A DNA stretch of 64,000 nt from positions 542,826,335-542,890,334 of the forward strand of contig NC_081412.1 of the NCBI RefSeq assembly GCF_030272615.1, in the 5' to 3' direction. The stretch is from Cryptomeria japonica (Eukaryota; Streptophyta; Pinopsida; Cupressales; Cupressaceae). Both the position numbers and the translations under genes were made by a program. Below the pieces are notes generated by a model. It ran no database searches. It had not been told where the DNA came from and saw nothing but the letters and a program-made list of their open reading frames with translations. Positions 42,031 through 53,991 of this stretch are shown in pieces. Every line of letters begins with the position of its first letter. Within the stretch, counting starts at the first letter, position 1.

Positions 42031-42505
42031 ACTTACAGTCCAGCAAACAAGAGAAGTCAGTTTTAGACTCATTGAGCTTCATTGGTTATTTCTCTGGGTT
42101 TTCATCTAGAATTCAACCTATTTTGGGTCTCACAAAGTCTATCATTGCTTTACACCTTGCATTACATTCACATTTGTCTAAACTTGATTCAAAAGGTCAC
42201 TTGCTTGTCCTCATCTTACTTTGTCAACATACTACATACAACAAGATTTTGCTACATAGTCATTCATCAAGGTCTATCACCTTTGGGTTTCATTTGGTCT
42301 TACTTAGAGTCAAGGTCAACTTACCTCATCAAGATAATCTATCATCTCTTTGGAAGCCACACCTACTCTACCACATACATATTTGGTCTTACACTTTGGA
42401 CATTGCAAGTACACCTGCGATTCATTTACATTCCATCCAACTCTTGCTCTTCCATACTCTTTCCATTTTCATCTAGTCTCACACATCTTGGCCAAGACCT
42501 AGTTC
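42031..42505 (+). other. End of leader upstream of gag
   Basis: Two overlapping frames (41886-42476 and 42082-42513) cover this stretch in different phases. Their Leu/Ser/His-rich products look like chance translations of CT-rich sequence. An ORF before gag exists in the second Tat-like element, so an eroded counterpart is possible. Confidence 0.35.
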
Positions 42506-44487
42506 ATGGTTGAAATCTGTTCCCAAAAATCTAGGAGAGAAGCTAAAGAGGCTCAAAAGTCTGCAAACATGAGTGCCTATGAGTATGACAATGATATCTT
42601 CTTCAATTCTGATTATACCACATTACCTGACATGGACACTTATAGAAACACTCAATGTTGAGAATATGGATAATACAAACAACAATGATACACACAATGA
42701 CAATACAAAACATTTCCGTACATTCAACAAAAGTGGAAGACTCCATCATGGATCCCCATTTTAATAGATTGGTTGAGGAAATAATGAGAAGATATAGATA
42801 ATATTTTCTATAAGTGATGGCACAAAGTGGAGCTAAGATACCTCATGATTTTGACATATCTTAAATAGTGGAAAATCAACCTATGCAAGAAACTCAACTC
42901 AACATGGATCAAAGGAGACCTAATAGTGGAGGTACTAGAGGACCACATTTCATGCCTGAGTCACCATCATCTTTGTTTCAAAAACCTGAGGTCCCAAATA
43001 CACATGGTAAAGCTTATGATACTCATGAAAGAGAATCTCATGAACAACTCCATCTACGCAGACCATTATGGAAGTCTTATGCAGATAAATACACTCAATC
43101 GCATACCAATGCTAAGGACCAACCTTCAAAAGAATTGGATATCTAGAGGCATGCTCAAATTTTGGATACTAGAAAATCTCATGTCAAATTTGGGGAAAAC
43201 ACACAAGAACAAACTCATGACATGCCTGTAAAATATGATATACATGGACAAAGCAGATACTCCATTCCTCATTATAACTCTATATTAGGTGGTTCTCATA
43301 TGCAATATCATTATAGATCTCCTCCTTATGAACATGTGTATGATCAATACCATCCATACATGCAGTATGCTCCTCCTCCACCTGGTGGCTCAGGCATGGG
43401 ATATGGTCCAAAAAGTCGGTCTCCACCTAAGAACAATTTGGAACAACAAATAAAGGATTTACAAAAGAAAATGGAGGATATAAATACACCAAAGCTAGCT
43501 TACACAATGAGAGATATATGTCCCTATCCATTTGACAAAAGCATTCCAATGCTTTCTTTTCCTACACATTTTATAACACCTAAGTTTGATAGGTACAAAG
43601 GCAAGGGAGACCCTAAGGCACATATAAGACAATTTTTCACAGCTTGCATTGAGGTAGCATCAGAAGAAACATACTTGATGAGATTGTTCCCACAAAGCTT
43701 AGGTGATCAAGCTATGGAATGGTTCTCCCAACTTCCACCTAAAATTAAGTCATGGGGTGACTTAGTAGAGGATTTTATCTAATATTTCTCATACAACATA
43801 GAGACAGATATATCAGTCACCACTTTGTAAAATATCAAGCAAAAGGATGGGGAGTCATTTTCATCATTCTTACAAAGATGGAGGAATTTAGCCCACAAAT
43901 GCTTTTGTGAAATTCCACAAAAACAAATTGTAGAGATGTTCACACTGAATGTCCATAAAAAAATTGGTTTTGACTTAAGGAAAGCTTGTTTTTCTACTTT
44001 TAAGGATTTCATTGAGAAAGGCTTAGCGACATAGAAGGTCTTAATTGAACAAGGAGTAATTAAGATATTCAAAGAAAACAAAGAGGACTTTAAAGGAAAA
44101 GATAAGCCATGATTTTGAAACAAAAACAAGAACACGGTAAATGATGGTGTTGTTGATACTACCACAGTGAGACCCAAAATCATTCTTTCTGGATCAATTT
44201 CTATAAACAACCAAGTGAATACGCAAACAACTTCAAAACCATGAAGAAAATATACCCCATTGGAAGAACCACTTGAATTGACTTTCAAGAAGCTAGTGGC
44301 AAACAAGATAATAATGATTCCAGACAATCCTCCATATGAACCAAAGGTCAAACCAAATTGGTGGAATGATGATGAGTACTATGAGTATCACAAGAGCAAG
44401 GGACATAAAACAGGAATTTGTCATCGGCTGAAGAACATCATACAAGATCTTATTGATAGAGGTGACATTGAGATCCAACTCATCTAA
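42506..44487 (+). pseudogene. gag: Gag of the first Tat-like element (degenerate)
   Basis: A plausible start is MVEICSQKSRREAKEAQKSA at 42506. The frame shifts within the first 250 bases and is then consistent from 42748. The capsid region (43500-44030) includes ICPYPFDKSIPMLSFPTHF, YKGKGDPKAHIRQFF, DQAMEWFSQLPP and SFLQRWRNLA. A zinc-knuckle relic near 44380 reads YYEYHKSKGHKTGIC, with the first Cys changed to Tyr (the second Tat-like element keeps YCDFH). At least five in-frame stops interrupt it, for example at 43144, 43780 and 44032. Gag would package the element RNA; this copy cannot. Confidence 0.83.
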
Positions 44488-44611
44488 TCAAGAACATGAG
44501 ATGTTTAAGGAACCATTCCCTAAACATGAAAAGAGAAAATCCAAAGCCACAGATGAGTAGCCCAACTATACCAGAGCATCCTATAACTATGATTCAACTA
44601 TTAATCACATT

Positions 44612-45694
44612 TTGATGGATAATTATATCTCTACCATTATCATAAAGGACAAAATGCCTAGAAATTCTACCCAAAGACCCAAAGTTGTCCTAAAAGGCAT
44701 TGGACCTTCTTTTGAATCTACCTCTGAATGTAATGTCACAACTCATCGAGGTAAGGTCACTTTGCAAGGTGCTCCAGCTAAAAAAACTGCTTCCTCATCA
44801 ACCAAGCCTGAGTATGATCTGGTAGAATAGTTAGGGAGGACGCACATGCTTATCTCCATCCTAGAGCTTTTATGCATATCCCCCATACATAAAGCCATTC
44901 TTGACAAAACTTTGAGAGACACTTCCATCCCCACTAATCTGAACATGGACCAGTTTCAAGCCATGGTGGGATACCTCTCCGTTCCACATTCTCTCACATT
45001 CACTAAAGCTGACGATACCTCCATAAGCCAACCACATAATGCACCTTTATACAATGAAGCTTTCCTACACAAACATCAAATAAAATGAGTCCTGATAGAT
45101 GGAGGAACTGGTCTCAATATATGTACTTTGAACACAATAATATAATTGGGATATTCAGATAAAGCTGTGAATGCTAAAAACAAAATTACCATCAAGGCAT
45201 ATGATGATGAAGAACGTTCATCCAAAGGAATAGTCACCTTATATCTTAGAGTAGGGCTGGTTACAAAGGATGTGGTTTGTCAAGTCCTTGACCTGGATCT
45301 CACATACAACATATTGCTAGGAAGTCCATGGATTCATGAGATGAGAGCAGTTCCATCTACATACCATCAATGCATTAATTTTCCTCATAATGGAGTTGAA
45401 GTAATAGTTAATGGTGATCCTAATCCATTTATATACTGCAATAACTTGAGGCCAAAAGTTGAGACAATAATTCCAATTAATAGAGAAGTTATCCCATCTT
45501 CTACATATATTGACCCTGAATCATTAAAACCTTCAACATCAAAGCAAGGTGAGATTAAAGGGAAATATCAGGACAAAGGCATGCGTGAATACACTTTAAA
45601 TCAAACCATGTGCTTACGACAAGTTATGAGTTCACCAAAAGAATATGGACGACCACATCCTTCTAAATGGATATCTATCATTACACTAAAATAG
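44612..45694 (+). pseudogene. pro: Protease region of the first Tat-like element (degenerate)
   Basis: One frame, offset from gag, holds a linker (FESTSECNVTTHRGKVTLQG) and a helical region (LLCISPIHKAILDKTLRDTS). Then comes the retropepsin VLIDGGTGLNICTL (~45090), KITIKAYDDEERSSKGIVTL and NILLGSPWIHEMRAV (~45310). The Tat-type active site DGG is kept. Stops occur at ~44828, 45086 and 45147. The product would cleave Gag-Pol. Confidence 0.8.
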
Positions 45695-45724
45695 AATCCT
45701 ACTATATTCCAAAAGTGGGGTAAA

Positions 45725-46360
45725 ATGGAAGAAGAAGACTTATACAAAATAATTTACAAAGACTCTGAAGATGGTACACAAGATCACATCAAGATACCAT
45801 GTGAAAAATATGGCAAAGGATTCAAGATCCTACAAATGTTTGGGTACGATGGTAAAATTCCTCTTGGCTTAAGAAAAGAAGGTAACACTCAACCTTTGCA
45901 ACCAGAATTGACATTTAAAAATCAATGCTCAAAAGGCCTTGGTTTAATATCTTCCAAGGTAAACATTCAAAAATCAGAGGAAGCATTGCAAATCATGATT
46001 TCCAATGAACAACAAGAGAGCTGCTATTCCACTAACTCTAATGGATGGGAATGGGGTTTGGATAAATTCTCCAGTGACTATGAACTCACTGAGACATTCC
46101 GAGAACTAGGTGAACCCATAGAAGAGGAGGAATTTCATAAAAAATTCAAAGTTGGTCAAGAAACAACCCCTGAGGATCTCACACAGTCTTTGTCTTTAGG
46201 TTCTAGGTCAAAATCACGACGGATGAGGACACTAGTTCTGAAATGTTCTTTTAGTGATGACAATTTGGACTCGTTCACAATCGAGATAGATGAGGAGAGT
46301 GTCAACGATGACTTGACAACTACCTTGACATACCTGAATATAATTGTATTTGCACCTTAA
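45725..46360 (+). pseudogene. G-patch-containing linker of the first Tat-like polyprotein
   Basis: The same frame as the protease continues. YGKGFKILQMFGYDGKIPLG ... KGLGL (45810-45945) matches the G-patch pattern found between protease and RT in Tat/Ogre-type elements, where it is thought to bind RNA. An acidic stretch follows to 46360. Confidence 0.7.
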
Positions 46361-46749
46361 CACCCATTGACTTTGAAAATATTGAAGTCCTTCCCCTTGT
46401 TCACCACCAACTTATTGACTAGGACCATGAAGGACCTGTACAATTCAACACATTCCAAAATGATGAAGCCTTTATCGACTATTTAGGCATATGAGATGAT
46501 CTTCCGCTTGGGGACCATAAGGTGGGATACACTATAGAACTCAACAACGTGGCATATTTTGGTGAGGGTGTTGGGCCTTCCAGTCGCAAAAATGTAAAAA
46601 TAAAAACAAATCAAGGGTTTTTTGATGAAAACCACATTATGGCACTCTCTAACCCCAAAAAAGTAAAAATAAAGGATGTATCTAAGGGTTAAAACCTCTC
46701 TGAGGCACCCAAAGATGGAAGGCTCGACATTCTCCTAGCTTCATATGAA

Positions 46750-47860
46750 GAAAAATAATCCATGTTAGTAGAGGAGACCATCAAAACAAGCATTGGTACA
46801 AAAGAGATTCCACCTAACATATTTCTGGCACAATCTCTGATAGAGAGAGAAAGATCAAAGTTCATAAGTTTCTTCACAGAGCGACAAATAAATTTTGCAT
46901 GGTCATATGCCGATGTGCCTGGACTAGATCCGGATAGAGTATTGCATCATTTGACAGTTAAACCGGGGGCAAAGCCAATGAAACAAAAATTAAGAAAGAT
47001 GCATCCACAAGTGGCATTATTAGTCAAGGCAGAGCTTGAAAAATTGTTAGATGTTGGATTCATATGACCCATTGATTATCCTAAATGGATCTCCAACCTA
47101 GTACCAGTCAGTAAGCTAGATCGTAGCATCAAAATATGTACAGATTTCAAAGACATCAACAAAGCTTTTCCTAAAGATGATTTTCCATTGCCAAACATCG
47201 ACCTAATCGTAGATCTCATAGCAGGTCATGCGATGTTATCTTTGATGGATGGATTCTCTGGCTACAATCAAATAAAAATCGCATCCAAGGATCATCACAA
47301 AACAACATTTACTTGGCACTGGGGAACTTTCTATGGGAATGTTATGCCCTTTGGGCTAAAGAATGCAGGCACTAAATACCAATGAGCCATGACTACTATC
47401 TTTCATGATCTCATGCACATAACTATAGAAGATTATGTTGATGACCTCTTGGGAAAATGAATAGACAAAGATACACATTTGGACATCCCTTCAGTCATTT
47501 TTGATCGGTTGGAGAAATACAAAGTCAGACTAAACCCCAAGAAATGTGTCTCTGGAGTAACCTTTAGGAAGCTCCTGGGATTCATTGTTTCAAAAAGAGG
47601 AATTGAATCCCATCCAACAAAAGTCAAAGCGATCCTAGAAATGCTACCACCAAGAAATATCAGTCAACTTTGATCTTTATAAGGAAGGCTCCAATCCATA
47701 CGAAGATTCATAGCACAACTTGTAGTTAAATGTCATCCTTTTCAGCACTTGCTACACAAAAATATCAAATTCAAATGGGATGATAACTGTCAACAAGTTT
47801 TTCAGATACTCAAAGATTATCTTCTGAATCCACCAGTCTTGATGCCACTAGTCCCAAAAC
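46750..47860 (+). pseudogene. Reverse transcriptase of the first Tat-like element
   Basis: In frame from MLVEETIKTSIGTKEIPPNI, the RT has CTDFKDINKAFPKDDFPLPN (~47140), LMDGFSGYNQIKIASKD (~47245), MPFGLKNAGTKYQ (~47345), the catalytic IEDYVDDLLG (~47430) and LNPKKCVSGVTFRKLLGFIV (~47530). It is interrupted by stops at 47065, 47383, 47457, 47671 and just after. Most of the stop codons sit where CGA, CAA or CAG is expected from related sequences. Inactive. Confidence 0.85.
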
Positions 47861-48240
47861 AACCCATATTACTCTACATATCAGCTACATGAACAACACT
47901 GGGGGCACTCTTAGCACAACAAAATGTTGGAAAAGAAAAGGGAGTCTATTACATCAGTCATACTTTGGTTGGTTATGAGCTAAAATAAACACCAATTGAG
48001 CGTGTGTATCTCGCTGTGGTTTTTGTTTCGCATAAATTATGACATTACATGCTAACTCATAAAAATAAGATGGTTGCAAGGATCGATCCATTGAAGTACT
48101 TTCTCAATAAGGCAACACTTACTGGTAGACTAGCCAATTGGGTGATACTCTTGAGTGAATTTGACATTGAATATGTGGACAAAAAAGCAATAAAAGGACA
48201 AGCTATCACAAATTAGTTAGAAGATGCACCCATGATAGAT
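47861..48240 (+). pseudogene. First RNase H (gypsy type) of the Tat-like element
   Basis: PILLYISAT, LGALLAQQN, KGVYYISHTLVGYEL, PIERVYLAVVF and KMVARIDPLKYFLNKATLTG give the gypsy-type RNase H and its connecting region. Several catalytic acidic positions appear lost or shifted and three or more stops interrupt it. Confidence 0.72.
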
Positions 48241-48294
48241 GATACTCCTTTAACTTCAGAGTTTCCCGATGAATCCATCTTGATGGTATCACAC

Positions 48295-48700
48295 ACAAAG
48301 CCTTGGCAACTGTACTTTGATGGCTCATACACATAGCATGGTGCAGGAGCTAGCATCCTCTTTATCACACCTCAAGGGGATTCCATTCCAAAATCATACT
48401 TATTGTCATTTCCTTGCACTAATAACATAGCAGAATACGAGGCATTAACAATAGGATTACAGATTGCAGTTCAGTGAAAGATCCAGGAACTTCATGTTTT
48501 TGGGGACTCTCAACTGGTAATTCATCAAGCAATCGATGAATACCAAACAAAGGATGAAAAATTAATGCCTTACAAGAAAATGGTAGATGACTTCAAGAAA
48601 TATTTCATGAAGTTAACGTTTGATTAGATACTAAGAGAGCAAAATCGAGTCGCAGATGCCATGGCTAATATTGCTTCACTGATCGATCTACCGTAGAATG
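48295..48700 (+). pseudogene. Second, archaeal-type RNase H (aRH)
   Basis: WQLYFDGSYT (first catalytic Asp), NNIAEYEALTIGLQIAVQ (Glu), HVFGDSQLVIHQ (Asp) and REQNRVADAMANIASL (last Asp) form a complete aRH motif set after the first RNase H. This tandem arrangement is known from plant Tat-lineage Ty3/gypsy elements and supports the lineage call. Stops at the GSYT, AVQ and LTFD positions fit CAG-to-TAG or TGG-to-TGA changes. Confidence 0.78.
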
Positions 48701-48959
48701 AAACCTGCTATGAGATCTTGGTGGATAACCTTTTGGTTCCCTCGTATGAGATCACTCCTACTGAGATGATATGTGTCGTTGGTCTTGATTCCCAGTTATA
48801 CGGTTTTATTTTCACATACCTTCGTAACAACACCCTTCCTCCTGACTTATCCAACAACCAATGCCACACTTTCATTCGCCAATCTTCCTAATACGTCATT
48901 TTAGCCCATATCCTATACCGTTGAGGTCTAGATGGCACTATCCTTGGATTTTTAGAAAG

Positions 48960-49962
48960 GGACGAAGCTCAGATTGTGTTACGTGAAGTTCATGAAGGAA
49001 TATGTGGTCCACATTCTATTGGTCCTACCTTAGCCAAGAAACTCACCAGGACTGGATATTACTGGCCCAATATGGAAAAATATTCATATCAGTTTGTCAA
49101 GAAATGTAAGCAATGTCAAATTCATGGAGACCTTATTCGTGCGCCAACATAAGAACTTCAACCAATTGCGACTCCTTGGCCCTTTTCTTAGTGGGGACTT
49201 GATCTCATAGGAAAGATTCACCCTCCTTCCAATGGCCACAAATTCATTATCACTACCACAAAGTATTTTACAAAATGGATTGAAGCCATGTGTCTTACAC
49301 AAGTCACTGCAAAACAAATTACAACATTCATTCTCAACTATATCATTTGTCGGTACGATATTCCTCTTTCCATCATCACTGATAATGGACGTCTCTTCAA
49401 AAACTAAGATGTTCGTGAACTTTGTGATCACTTCCATATTACCCATTGTTTCTCCACTCCATATTACCCTCAAGGTAATGGTCAAGCTGAGGCGTCTAAT
49501 AAAACTATTCTAAAAATCCTCAAAAAGACAGTCGATGATGCTGGCCGAAATTGGCATATCCAACTTAATCCCACATTTTGGGTTTACCGCACATATGTTC
49601 GTACACCTATAGGAGCCACATTGTATTCACTTGTCTATGGCATTGAAGCTATCTTGCCTATTGAGGTCGAGTTACCATCTTTACGAGTCTCTTTGCACAA
49701 CATTATCAGTGATGAAGACTACAGGGTCTCTCGCTTACAAGAACTAGAACTATTGGATGAACGAAGACAAACCGCTTTTAATCATCTCAAGGCTTATCAA
49801 CAACGAATGAGTCACAGTTACAAGCACAAGGTAAAGCCTTGCACATTTGAGGTAGGTGACTTAGTTCTTAAAGAAAATCCTAAAAAATCAACAAGACAAA
49901 GAGAAGAAGGGCAAGTTCGAACCAAATTGGCTTGGTCCTTACATCATCATAGCAGCCTATAG
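48960..49962 (+). pseudogene. int: Integrase of the first Tat-like element
   Basis: The H2C2 zinc domain (VHEGICGPHSIGPTLAKKLT ... CKQCQIHG, 48985-49130) is followed by the core with D in WGLDLIGKI (~49195), D in SIITDNGRLF (~49375) and E in GNGQAEASNKTI (~49485). The C-terminal region (PCTFEVGDLVLKENPK, ~49840) ends at 49962. Stops at the APT, PFS and FKN positions interrupt it. No chromodomain is seen, as expected for Tat. Confidence 0.85.
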
Positions 49963-50818
49963 ATCCGGTGCATATCATCTCTCAAACAAAGAGGGCAAAC
50001 CTTTGGAGGATCCTATCAACAATATGCACCTTCGCAAGTTTTACACATAGCTCTTCAGAATATCCAAATTTAAAAAAAAATTAAAAAACAAATAAATAAA
50101 TTGGAAAATAGAGAAATAATTTTGTCCAATGTGAAAACCACTTTGGTGGTTCCATGGGCAAGTACCATGGTGAAAACCGGGTCATTGATGCCATGTGTAG
50201 AGACATTGCTCCTCTCTCCTTTAGGATTCACTTTCATCCTTTCACTTTGCACACACTCACAGCTTGTCCTACATAAACGTGCCCGCACTTTGTAGTCGTG
50301 CTCGCATTGAACACAAATGCTTCTGAAATCATAGATGTACTTGGCTCAAACGCAGACGCGTCTTGGCGTTTTCCCCCCCGCTTGACATTTTTTTTCGACA
50401 TACCTAAAGCGCATTTATTGCACTACCTAGCATGCATTTATGACAACAATTAATGCAACAAATCTATTACATCTCGTAATCAAATCTATTGTATCTTTCC
50501 CTGAAGAATTAATCTTTAGTGTTTTGCAAGTCCATTGTATATTTTCCTAAGGCTGCATGCCTTAGCTTACACACCCAAGTTAGGAGTAGTGAACTTATTT
50601 GGCCTAGAGCCTAAAATTTTGTAATTAGTTTTTATATTGTGAGATAGTTCTCATCATGGTTTTTCAAACATTGAGTTTTTCATGTAAAATATTGGCATCC
50701 TTGTGTGATTGATGTTTTATTTTTGGTTGTTTATTTTGCACATATGATAATTGGAATGAATGATGAATGAATAATTAAGTTTTAAAATATGTTGATTCGC
50801 CTCCCCCTCAGCATCTAG
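49963..50818 (+). other. 3' untranslated region of the first Tat-like element
   Basis: Non-coding. ATGGTGAAAACCGGGTCATT near 50170 resembles sequence that commonly follows the integrase in Tat elements. The 5-bp target duplication TCTAG of the inserted element ends at 50818. Confidence 0.55.
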
Positions 50819-51155
50819 TGAAGAAGTTGAGGAAATACAACCTCAGAGATCCCAAGAACACCTGCATGCAAATACCTGTCACAAGAGAAGAATGGAAGCA
50901 CATAAAGCAAAAAAGCATAAATGCTCTGAAGAAGAAAATTATCATTCAGAAAGGGAATCAATTTAATGAACAAGTACAATACAATCCTTATAAAAGGATA
51001 ATAGAAACCCTAAAGGGATAATGTGTATTTAATAATTATAATAATTATTAAATACCTACAATATTTATTAAATGCCCAATTTTAGCTTAAGCGTAGAGTT
51101 TAATAGACTAATAATTAAATAAATAATTATTAGCTAATACAAGATAACTCTAACA
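50819..51155 (-). repeat. 3' LTR of the non-autonomous element
   Basis: 337 bp, nearly identical to 52900-53236 (a handful of substitutions), except that the first ~10 bases differ between the copies. It contains ATAAAAGGATAATAGAAACC and AT-rich repeats of AATAATTATTA type. Confidence 0.87.
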
Positions 51156-52886
51156 CCCCCATTAAGATGAACTTAGGGAGTAGCTAAAAAACTAAATGCA
51201 TGAAGCAAAAAATGCAACTACATGATGAAGGCAAATTTGGGTCCCGACAACAAGGCCTAATGAGGTACCCAATCACAACCAAATCTCTATGAATTGGAGA
51301 AATAAAGAAAACCACGTGGGAAAAAACTCCACTCCAAAAAGAGATGGAAAAGCAAGAAGAACACCACTGAAGCAAGAAATAGCTGCAAACACTGTCAAAG
51401 AGTAACTGCTGATCTGAAGAACCTCCACTGAAATAGAACATGATCAGGTAGAGAAGACTGTAATCTGCATGAGTTCCCTCAAGTGACACTACTTGAATCA
51501 GATGACAAACAAAGACAAACAACTGAACTCGAAGATACAGATGGCATGAGACACCAAAGCCTGAAGAGCTGATCAATCAAACCAAGGAAGCTTTAGAACC
51601 AACAGGACAAACCTCCCCATAATGCTGAAAAGGGAGAGGGACAAGTACACTGAAAAGAACGGCCAACAAGAACTGCATGACGAAGAACCAGGAACATCGA
51701 AGGTGCAGAGAAAGTACTTAGTGTTGTGGAAGGAACACTCACTTGACACACAATATGAGGCGAATGTCATGGAAGGAACACTCATTGGACAAAGGTAGAT
51801 GACAAACAAGGCAAACATCAACCCCCTCATGGCACTTTATCAATAGTGCATGTACAACAAGGCACAAGATGTGCAAGATCCCAAGTAAACAATGTATGAT
51901 GATACTTTATCTTAGTGCGTTTGAATAAATACAATGCGACAATGATAAGAATACTGGAAATAGACAGGAGAACCAAAATAGAGACACCCTACTCAGAGAA
52001 GAGATCCCAAGACCTTAAACAACCACGATATCCACCAGAGTGCTGAAAAGAAAAAGATTGAATAAAATATGCATGAAGCAGAATATGGAAATAAAACTCA
52101 TATGGCTAGAAAGTACACAGCACACGCTTTCCGAAAATATAATTTTTTTGAAAAACAGAGGTCGAATGCTCATTCTATGTCTCTTGGAGTGCAAAAACAA
52201 GACCCCACTTTGACTGGAAAAAAATACAGTCAAACAGCAAAATTGAAAAAAATTACTAACATGACAAGGTCCGGCTCAGAACCAGCTTTCTGATGCCTAT
52301 TCGTTTTCAAAAAAATGACTCCGTTTTCCTAACTTATAGCCAAAAGAAAAAAAACCCCTCTTTTTGGACATAAAAATGGTAAAAAAAATTTAAAAATAAT
52401 TTTTTTTTGTTTTTTTTTTTGACGAAATTTTTTTGACACATTTGCAGGTACAACCACACAGATTTTTGTGCCTCGTAAAGCGTGCAAATGAAAAAATCAT
52501 GGCCCAGATGCACTTGTCATTGAAATAGGTCGAATTATATATCAAAATGAATGGAAATGCCCTTCGGAAGCCAATGGTGAGGTCTGTTTTGGCCCAAACT
52601 GCTCTGAATTTTTTAAATGATTTTTTTGACAAATTTTTCAAAATTCGTGCCAAAAAAAGTAAAACCAAAGAAAAAATTTCAGAACCCAAATTTGTAAAAT
52701 TTTGACAAATTTTATATGGAAATGGGGGTTTTGGGGCGTTCTGAGCTCAACAATGAGGTCTGTTTGAGCCCAAAATGATCAAAAACAAAATAGCTACCCC
52801 ATATCCAATAAAAAACTATGAAAAAACTTGAAACCCTCCTCCAAAAAATCTTTTGAAAAAATTAGGAACAAGCAGCAGTAGATGTA
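51156..52886 (-). other. Internal region of the non-autonomous element
   Basis: No retroviral domain is visible in any frame. The purine tract (minus strand, AATGGGGG before TGTTAG) is at 51156-51163. T- and A-rich sequence fills 52300-52860. Minus-strand frames of 85-130 codons are Ser/Leu/Cys/Phe-rich and are not called. Confidence 0.6.
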
Positions 52887-52899
52887 GGCTTTGATACCA
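52887..52899 (-). other. Primer-binding site, initiator tRNA-Met type
   Basis: The minus strand reads TGGTATCAAAGCC directly next to the LTR; one base differs from the usual TGGTATCAGAGCC. Confidence 0.78.
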
Positions 52900-53236
52900 T
52901 ATTAGAGTTGAGGAAATACAACCTCAGAGATCCCAAGAACACCTGCATGCAAATACCTGTCACAAGAGAAGAATGGAGGCACATAAAGCAAAAAAGCATA
53001 AATGCTATGAAGAAGAAAATTATCATTCAGAAAGGGAATCAATTTAATGAACAAGTACAATACAATCCTTATAAAAGGATAATAGAAACCCTAAAGGGAT
53101 AATGTGTATTTAATAATTAGAATAATTATTAAATACCTATAATATTTATTAAATGCCTAATTTTAGCTTAAGTGTAGAGTTTAATAGACTAATAATTAAA
53201 TAAATAATTATTAGCTAATACAAGATAACTCTAACA
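52900..53236 (-). repeat. 5' LTR of the non-autonomous element
   Basis: 337 bp ending ACTCTAACA on the plus strand. It shares all but the first bases with 50819-51155. Confidence 0.87.
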
Positions 53237-53241
53237 TCTAG

Positions 53242-53991
53242 AAGTGTTCAACAAGTGGATCTCTTATGCACTCTTTCATGTATTGTGACCTTAAACATTT
53301 ATTTGCCTTTTTTAAAGGGTATTTCATTGTTGTTACGTGATTGAATTTGGATGTATATATGCTACCTAAAATAAATTGCCCCCGATAAAGAATAAGAAAA
53401 TACTTTAACATGTGGGTATACACTTTGTTATATATTACACTTTATGCATACACCACAAAGCTTGTTTTGTACACTTTGAACACACATTACGATATGTTTG
53501 GTTCATATTACAACACCCATTTTGTAGTCATTTTTTTATATCACCTAGCAAAAAAAGGCTTTGTTTAGTAATCTTTGTGTTTGGTGCACACTGCATCACC
53601 CATTTTTGTAGTCAATTATTTTTTTTCTTTCGATTATCTTGCAAAAAAATATTTTTCTTTACAATCTTTTGCAAGTCAAATAGCTTAACACATCTTTCTA
53701 GATCTGTTTGACTCTCCACTAGCACTTCTCTTATGACTCCTAGTAAGAAACCCTTATCAAACCTAGATTACATATCCTTCTTTATCCTTTTATATTCCAT
53801 GTGTATGTGTAACCTATGTTGATCATGTTGCTCCTTTTATCTTTGCATTTTAGACTAATAATTTCCTATGTCCTAGCTACTTGGTTTTGTCTCGTCTCTT
53901 TAATGTCTTGGTGAAAGTCTTTTGATTCTATCTAGTACTTTGCTGAGATTATGAGTATAAGGTCATACTCCTACTAAAGTGTGGGATACAT
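53242..53991 (+). other. Remaining 3' region and decayed purine tract of the Tat-like element
   Basis: Non-coding. At 53935-53991 a phrase like GTACTTTGCTGAGATTATGA ... CTACTAAAGTGTGGGATACA parallels the 3' end and purine tract of the TR-GAG-type element (minus strand of 4223-4280), marking an LTR border at about 53992. Confidence 0.5.

Larger units (their letters stand above)
50819..53236 (-). mobile_element. Non-autonomous Copia-like LTR element (2.4 kb)
   Basis: Direct repeats of 337 bp (50819-51155 and 52900-53236) flank a 1.74-kb internal region without recognisable coding sequence. TCTAG lies on both sides (50814-50818, 53237-53241). On the minus strand the LTR starts TGTTAGAGTTATC, a tRNA-iMet-type primer site abuts the right LTR and a G-rich purine tract abuts the left one. 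Size is between TRIM and LARD classes. It depends on enzymes from another element. Confidence 0.85.

Noticed and set aside
42031-42513. 196- and 143-codon ORFs before gag in the first Tat-like element
   Set aside because: Two phases open at once with Leu/Ser/His-rich products, typical of CT-rich sequence; no support beyond position.
51184-51830. Minus-strand ORFs with membrane-protein-like composition
   Set aside because: They lie in the internal region of a non-autonomous LTR element with no recognised domain; Ser/Cys/Phe-rich translation of an anonymous sequence.
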